Of a DNA stretch of 45,505 bases, positions 41,383 through 45,505 are shown piece by piece. Each line of letters opens with the position of its first letter. Position 1 is the first letter of the stretch. Under the pieces are notes generated by a model. It saw nothing but the letters and a program-made list of their open reading frames with translations, was not told the origin of the DNA and did not search any database. Source of the stretch: an uncultured Blautia sp. (GTDB lineage Bacteria > Bacillota > Clostridia > Lachnospirales > Lachnospiraceae); contig UQHF01000029.1 in the NCBI GenBank assembly GCA_900540785.1, positions 1 to 45,505 of the forward strand, written 5' to 3'. The translations under genes were made by a program, and so were the position numbers.

Positions 41383-42648
41383 ATGAGTAAAAACACAATC
41401 AGCGGACAGCGCCAGATGGATTTTGTCTTAAAATTTAATTACATCAGAGAAGCAGGAACCCCCACAGAGGAAAAGGCAGCTTCCCTGATCCGGGAGGAAT
41501 TAAAAAGCTTTGGCATGGAAAGCAAACTTTCCGAGTTTGCTTTTGATACCTGGGAGATCAGAAAGGCGGAGCTTACTGTTACAGAACCCTACAATAAAAC
41601 GTATCAGGTAACCGGCTATCAGAGATGCGGAAGCACGGCAGAAGAGGGTGTGGAAGCAGAATTCCTCTATGTGGAAAACGGAGATGACATCAGCCTTTCC
41701 CATGCGGCAGGTAAAATTGTTATGGTCAATGAGATCGTGCGAAAGGATATGTATCTTAAGCTTTTAAAGGCAGGGGCAGCAGGCTTTGTCAGCATCAGCG
41801 GTTCTCCGACAGATACAGGCGAGGATCGTATCCCAAGGGCGGCAGCTATTCCCCAGAAGGTATATGATGCCTTAAATGAAAAAGAACGGATCCAGGGTGT
41901 GGGCATTCATTATCTGGACGCAGTGGAGATGGTCACTGAGGGAGCAAAAAGAGTCCGTCTTACCCTTCTTCAGGAGGAAGTGACCCGCACTTCCCGCAAT
42001 GTGGAGGCAAGGATCCAGGGAAGTGACCGTGCAGATGAGATCCTTACGCTTACCGCACATTATGATTCTGTTCCGGAAGGCCCTGGTGCTTATGATAATA
42101 TGGCAGGAGCGGCTATTATTATGGAAGTCTGCCGTTACTTAAAGGAACACCAGCCGAGAAGGACCGTGGAGTTCGTATGGTTTGGTGCAGAAGAAAAGGG
42201 TCTTCTTGGAAGCCGTCATTACATTAAGCTTCATGAGCATGAGCTTGCAAAACACCGATTTAACATGAATGTGGATCTGGCAGGACAGCTTGTGGGAGGC
42301 AATGTGATCGGTGTGACCGCAGATCCCTCTGTTTGTGCTATGCTGACTTATCTTGCGGCTGAGACAGGTATCGGCATGACAACCAAGAACCAGATCTGGG
42401 GAAGTGATTCTAATACCTTTGCTTGGAAGGGAATTCCGGCTATGACTTTAAACAGGGACGGATTCGGAATGCATACCCATTACGATACGGTCGATCTTCT
42501 TTCCGCCTGGTCTCTTGAGAGAAGCGCAAGACTTCTGGCACATATTGCGGAAAATCTTGGAAATATTGACAGCATTCCATTTTCGCAGGAGATTCCTGAA
42601 GAATTTAAAAAGCAGCTGGACGAATATTTTGGTGTTACTTACCAGTAA
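41383..42648 (+). CDS. M28-family aminopeptidase-like protein
   Basis: 421 residues with no signal peptide. Residues 1-200 include a PA-like insert (AAGKIVMVNEIVRKD). The M28 metal sites are visible: LTAHYDSVPEGPGAYDNMAG (His, Asp), FGAEEKGLLGS (Glu pair), NVDLAGQ, and MHTHYDTVDLLS (last His). It probably releases N-terminal residues from peptides. Together with the M20 enzyme 30 bases upstream it forms a peptide-breakdown unit. Confidence 0.9.
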   Translation: MSKNTISGQRQMDFVLKFNYIREAGTPTEEKAASLIREELKSFGMESKLSEFAFDTWEIRKAELTVTEPYNKTYQVTGYQRCGSTAEEGVEAEFLYVENGDDISLSHAAGKIVMVNEIVRKDMYLKLLKAGAAGFVSISGSPTDTGEDRIPRAAAIPQKVYDALNEKERIQGVGIHYLDAVEMVTEGAKRVRLTLLQEEVTRTSRNVEARIQGSDRADEILTLTAHYDSVPEGPGAYDNMAGAAIIMEVCRYLKEHQPRRTVEFVWFGAEEKGLLGSRHYIKLHEHELAKHRFNMNVDLAGQLVGGNVIGVTADPSVCAMLTYLAAETGIGMTTKNQIWGSDSNTFAWKGIPAMTLNRDGFGMHTHYDTVDLLSAWSLERSARLLAHIAENLGNIDSIPFSQEIPEEFKKQLDEYFGVTYQ

Positions 42649-42655
42649 AGCCCAA

Positions 42656-42700
42656 GAGCCAGTCAGCGGTGTGTATGCTTTGCTTACCGTTGACTGGCTC
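42656..42700. terminator. Bidirectional terminator between convergent genes
   Basis: GAGCCAGTCAGCGGT pairs with ACCGTTGACTGGCTC with one mismatch. It lies between the peptidase gene and the minus-strand transporter gene. No long T run on either side. Confidence 0.7.
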
Positions 42701-42711
42701 GGTTAGGGTTG

Positions 42712-43425
42712 CTATGTATCAATTCTTCGTAACAGAATACTGCATATAACAGCAGCTAAAACAAAAATCAAGAGAAGTGGCAAAAGACTTTCAAATTTAA
42801 AAACATTTTCTGTCATTCGTTTATATCCCCATGTAGCCGGAAATAATTTTCCTATTGTTTCAAACGCTTTTGGAAGCAGCTCAATCGGAAACATAATTCC
42901 GGAAAGCATGATTGACGGTAAAAAAACAAGAATAGAAACCATAGAGGTTTTTGCCTGGTCTTTTACTGCCAGACCAATTATACTGGCAATACTAAGTGAT
43001 ACCGCAATAAAAATAGCAAGGCTGATGAAGTACGTACCCGGATTTTTCGGTATTTCAGCATTAAAGACCCGTGGCGCAGCAATATATAAAATAATGCTCA
43101 TAAGGAGCAAATGGATATACGCTGAAATGTTGGTTAAGGTAAGACCGAGATATAAGGGAACACCATTTGCTTTATAAACTTTTTTTATATCACTGCTATA
43201 AATTTCAACAAGTGATGGGGGCAGACCAATCAACGCTCCCATTGTTACACCAAATACAGTCATTGACTGAATAAGCGTGTATCTTGCTTCCGGCATAACG
43301 GATGTAAATATACCGCCCATGATTGCAAAGAATAAAATTGGAACGATATAGCAGGTTATCAGCAATGTTTTGCTCCTCATATCTGATTTCCATTGTAAAG
43401 ATACTCCATATAAAAATGCTCCCAT
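42712..43425 (-). CDS. ABC-2-type permease of a drug exporter
   Basis: 237 residues with six membrane helices; the typical ABC-2 ending (SIMLSGIMFPIELLPKAFE, then PATWGYKRM) is clear. Last gene of the minus-strand operon, directly after its ATPase. Substrate unknown, probably an antibiotic-like compound because of the TipAS regulator. Confidence 0.88.
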   Translation of the reverse strand: MGAFLYGVSLQWKSDMRSKTLLITCYIVPILFFAIMGGIFTSVMPEARYTLIQSMTVFGVTMGALIGLPPSLVEIYSSDIKKVYKANGVPLYLGLTLTNISAYIHLLLMSIILYIAAPRVFNAEIPKNPGTYFISLAIFIAVSLSIASIIGLAVKDQAKTSMVSILVFLPSIMLSGIMFPIELLPKAFETIGKLFPATWGYKRMTENVFKFESLLPLLLIFVLAAVICSILLRRIDT

Positions 43426-43427
43426 TG

Positions 43428-44237
43428 TTATGCCCCCTTTGCAATTTTTATAAAGTGTTGTTCCAGCGAACCGCGATCTATTTGAATATCTACTATAGTT
43501 TCTCCTTTTTCTTTATATTCCGTAAGTAGTGCAAGCAAAGAGTCCCCAATATTTTCAGATTCATATTTTTTCGTTCCACTTTTGGTTTGGATTGTGATAT
43601 TATAATGTTTTCCGATGGTTTTACTTAACCGTTTGACAGTTCCAACAAAGGCAATTTTACCGCCGGAAAGAATAGCAATCCGGTCACATAAATTTTCCAC
43701 TTCCGTCATATCGTGGCTTGTTAATATAATTGTTTTTCCCATTGCTTTTAACTGTCGGATTTGCTCATGTAAAGATAATCGCCCCTCAACATCAAGCCCT
43801 GCGGTCGGCTCATCAAGAAACAAAATATCCGGGTTTCGTGTTAATGCAAGTGCTAAATGAAGCCGCCGTTTTTGTCCTGTTGATAATTGATAATACTGTT
43901 TTTTTGCAAATTCATAAATACCGAGAGCCTCTAGTGTTTCTTTATCAGGAGAGGTCTTATTCCATTTCGCAAACAGCTTGACAGCTTCCAGTGGTTTAAT
44001 ATGCTCCGGCAAAGAAGCTGACTGTAATTGAATGCCCATGATTCCATTTATGGTAATGCTTCCGTTGTCATATTTTCGTAAACCCTCAATACATTCAAGA
44101 GATGTGGTTTTTCCTGCACCATTTACGCCGAGCAGAGCAAAAATTTCTCTCTGTTGTACGCAAAAATCTAAACCATTCAGTACAACATGAGTTCCATAAC
44201 TCTTTGATAAATTGCTGACTTTTATAGCTTCATTCAT
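43428..44237 (-). CDS. ABC transporter ATPase of a drug exporter
   Basis: 269 residues with GVNGAGKTT (Walker A), LSTGQKRRLHLALAL (signature), ILFLDEPTAGLD (Walker B) and LTSHDMTEVE (switch His), the DrrA-like group. The start overlaps the MerR stop by four bases, so translation is coupled. The C-terminal 60 residues are a small regulatory tail. Confidence 0.93.
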   Translation of the reverse strand: MNEAIKVSNLSKSYGTHVVLNGLDFCVQQREIFALLGVNGAGKTTSLECIEGLRKYDNGSITINGIMGIQLQSASLPEHIKPLEAVKLFAKWNKTSPDKETLEALGIYEFAKKQYYQLSTGQKRRLHLALALTRNPDILFLDEPTAGLDVEGRLSLHEQIRQLKAMGKTIILTSHDMTEVENLCDRIAILSGGKIAFVGTVKRLSKTIGKHYNITIQTKSGTKKYESENIGDSLLALLTEYKEKGETIVDIQIDRGSLEQHFIKIAKGA

Positions 44238-45034
44238 TCTGTTCCCTCCTGAAATGGGTCAACGCCTAAGTGCGAAAAATAGAAGTCCAATGCCTGCCCA
44301 ACATATATATTGGCAATTTCCTGCTTTTCTTTCCATTCCTGGTTTGTATTTTCAAATTGTCCTAATTCAATAAGTTTTGGAAGCATACTCATATCTCCAC
44401 CTGTGAAATCTGTTATCATATCCCAATAGGCTTTTGCAAAAGTTTGTCCTTCATCGCTGTCTGCGGGAACACCTGCATTTTGAAGCCTTACTGCTTCGTC
44501 CTGAAGCTGCATGAACGTATTCATAAAAGCCATTCCGCTGTCGTTATCAAAACGGCTTCGAATATGGTCAAGCGTTTGATCGTCAAAATGTTTAATCAGC
44601 CAATAAAAATCATTTTTCATCTGCAAATTAGCAATAATATCCGCATATTTTTTGAAATCAACGGACTGCATTTCAAGAACTTCTTCCCGAAGCAATTCCA
44701 ATTCTCTCAACGATTCAGACAGACTTTCTATTTTTTTCTTAACAACAGTTGCCTGTTCCATCAGGACATCCGCAATTTCATTTGGCGTATCAAGTGGAAT
44801 TAGTCGGTTTTTTATGTCGCCCAAAGAAAATCCTAAATGTTTGAGAGATAAGATCTGATGAAGCTTTACTATATCTTTGTCTGTATATAACCTACGTCCT
44901 CCTTCACTAACGGAAGAGGGGGAAAGTAAGCCTTCTCTATCGTAGTGCTGTAATGTCCGTACAGTAGTGTGCATTTTTTTGGCGACTTCGCCAACAGTCA
45001 TATAACCTTCTGGTATAGCTTTATGTGTATTCAT
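44234..45034 (-). CDS. MerR-family regulator with TipAS ligand domain
   Basis: 266 residues. Residues 11-80 are the MerR helix-turn-helix and wing (MTVGEVAKKMHTTVRTLQHY, GRRLYTDKDI). A coiled coil follows (about 90-120), then a TipAS-type helical domain that binds peptide antibiotics. AGGAGGTG is at 45042-45049. It probably activates its own operon on drug binding through the 19-base-spacer promoter upstream. Confidence 0.92.
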   Translation of the reverse strand: MNTHKAIPEGYMTVGEVAKKMHTTVRTLQHYDREGLLSPSSVSEGGRRLYTDKDIVKLHQILSLKHLGFSLGDIKNRLIPLDTPNEIADVLMEQATVVKKKIESLSESLRELELLREEVLEMQSVDFKKYADIIANLQMKNDFYWLIKHFDDQTLDHIRSRFDNDSGMAFMNTFMQLQDEAVRLQNAGVPADSDEGQTFAKAYWDMITDFTGGDMSMLPKLIELGQFENTNQEWKEKQEIANIYVGQALDFYFSHLGVDPFQEGTE

Positions 45035-45056
45035 AGTTTGGCACCTCCTGCGTTAT

Positions 45057-45087
45057 AGTATATCTTATTACGTTACGTCACAAGCAA
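45057..45087 (-). promoter_or_regulatory. MerR-type promoter with 19-base spacer
   Basis: On the minus strand TTGCTT (45087-45082) and TATACT (45062-45057) are 19 bases apart. The spacer contains a TGACGTAACGTAA dyad. The overlong spacer is the mark of promoters that MerR regulators twist into activity. Confidence 0.85.
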
Positions 45088-45160
45088 GTGTTTCGAAAAG
45101 ATTTTTATTGTCTTTTTGCTTCCGGAAAGAATTTTAGACATAGGATTTTTTGTGGATCTT

Positions 45161-45169
45161 TGTTATAAT
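45161..45169 (+). promoter_or_regulatory. Extended -10 promoter of the AAA-ATPase gene
   Basis: TGTTATAAT (45161-45169), with no clear -35. It sits 30 bases before ATG 45199. Confidence 0.5.
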
Positions 45170-45198
45170 ATAACCAACAGAGAAGGAGTGTGAATGAC

Positions 45199-45505
45199 AT
45201 GATTAAAGAAAGAAAACGCCTTCCGGTGGGAGTAGAAAATTTTGAGCAGATTATTAATGACAACTATTATTACGTGGATAAGACAGGGCTGATTTCAGAA
45301 CTGCTCCGCAATGGCGGAATGGTAAATCTTTTTACCAGACCGAGACGTTTTGGGAAGACCTTAAATATGAGTATGCTGGAACACTTTTTTTCCATAGAGC
45401 GGGACCAGAGTATTTTTGATGGATTGGAAATTTCAAAAGATACAAAACTATGTGAAGAGTATATGGGGAAATATCCGGTTATTTCAATTTCCCTGAAAGG
45501 AATCA
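45199..45505 (+). CDS. AAA-ATPase-like protein, PD-(D/E)XK group (partial)
   Basis: The first 102 codons only; the gene continues past the window. AGAAGGAGTG precedes ATG 45199. LPVGVENFEQIINDNYYYVDKT and FTRPRRFGKTLNMSML are the opening and Walker A-like motif of the AAA-ATPase_like family (PF09820), which usually ends in a PD-(D/E)XK nuclease-like domain. These multi-copy genes are abundant in gut Firmicutes and Bacteroidetes and their function is unclear. Confidence 0.85.
   Translation, partial: MIKERKRLPVGVENFEQIINDNYYYVDKTGLISELLRNGGMVNLFTRPRRFGKTLNMSMLEHFFSIERDQSIFDGLEISKDTKLCEEYMGKYPVISISLKGI

Overview
The window looks like a chromosomal segment of a strictly anaerobic, moderately low-GC Gram-positive gut bacterium, most likely Lachnospiraceae (Blautia / Ruminococcus gnavus-like). 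This rests on strong AGGAGG ribosome sites, the presence of RecU, M23 and RelA/SpoT-type small alarmone synthetase genes, a B12-dependent class II ribonucleotide reductase, and protein families typical of Clostridia. The genus is inference. No rRNA, tRNA, CRISPR array or prophage was seen.

Layout. 1-1300: decayed ISL3-type transposase, apparently cut at its distal end by the tip of a second, IS256-like element. 1373-4520: AraC regulator divergent from a putative glycoside hydrolase. 4592-12608: a long run of plus-strand housekeeping genes (M23 peptidase, alarmone synthetase, HAD phosphatase, YgiQ radical SAM protein, membrane protein, RluA pseudouridine synthase, signal peptidase I, RecU, and a HisF-like/HisE fusion that lacks the expected HisI domain). 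12617-18457: a cobalamin-riboswitch operon with an exported CbiK-type chelatase, a two-domain surface protein, and a BtuF/BtuC/BtuD-like ABC importer whose ATPase has an extra Rossmann-like tail. 18759-21887: a membrane protein and a Zn/Cd-type P-ATPase with a triple His/Cys repeat and an SmtB/ArsR-like operator. 21888-22067: a gene-less stretch with a promoter, two hairpins and a terminator, which is a candidate small RNA. 22237-23150: two small low-GC genes.

23218-27757: a metal/B12 section. A yybP-ykoY manganese riboswitch precedes mntP. Class II RNR follows, with an NrdR-like box inside its promoter. A second yybP-ykoY-like riboswitch then precedes an unusual operon (coiled-coil protein, YccF, EcsC). 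27764-32494: remnant of an ABC ATPase, a BlaI-type repressor, and an ABC-2 exporter operon with a large lipoprotein. 32603-33190: a DJ-1/PfpI-like protein without the usual Cys nucleophile. 33362-42648: a peptide-acquisition region with a complete Dpp/Opp-type importer, two membrane proteins (DUF5058-like pair), and M20 and M28 peptidases. 42712-45034 (minus strand): a MerR/TipAS regulator with its ABC-2 exporter, driven by a classic 19-bp-spacer promoter. 45199-end: the start of an AAA-ATPase-like gene that runs off the window.

How parts connect. The corrinoid/tetrapyrrole uptake operon could supply the cofactor for the B12-dependent RNR about 6 kb away. Two Mn-sensing leaders flank the RNR. 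The peptide importer and the cytoplasmic peptidases form a plausible peptide-use pathway. Least explained by known biology are the Mn riboswitch on YccF/EcsC, the exported chelatase operon, the candidate small RNA with a CCUCC loop, and the HisF-like/HisE fusion.
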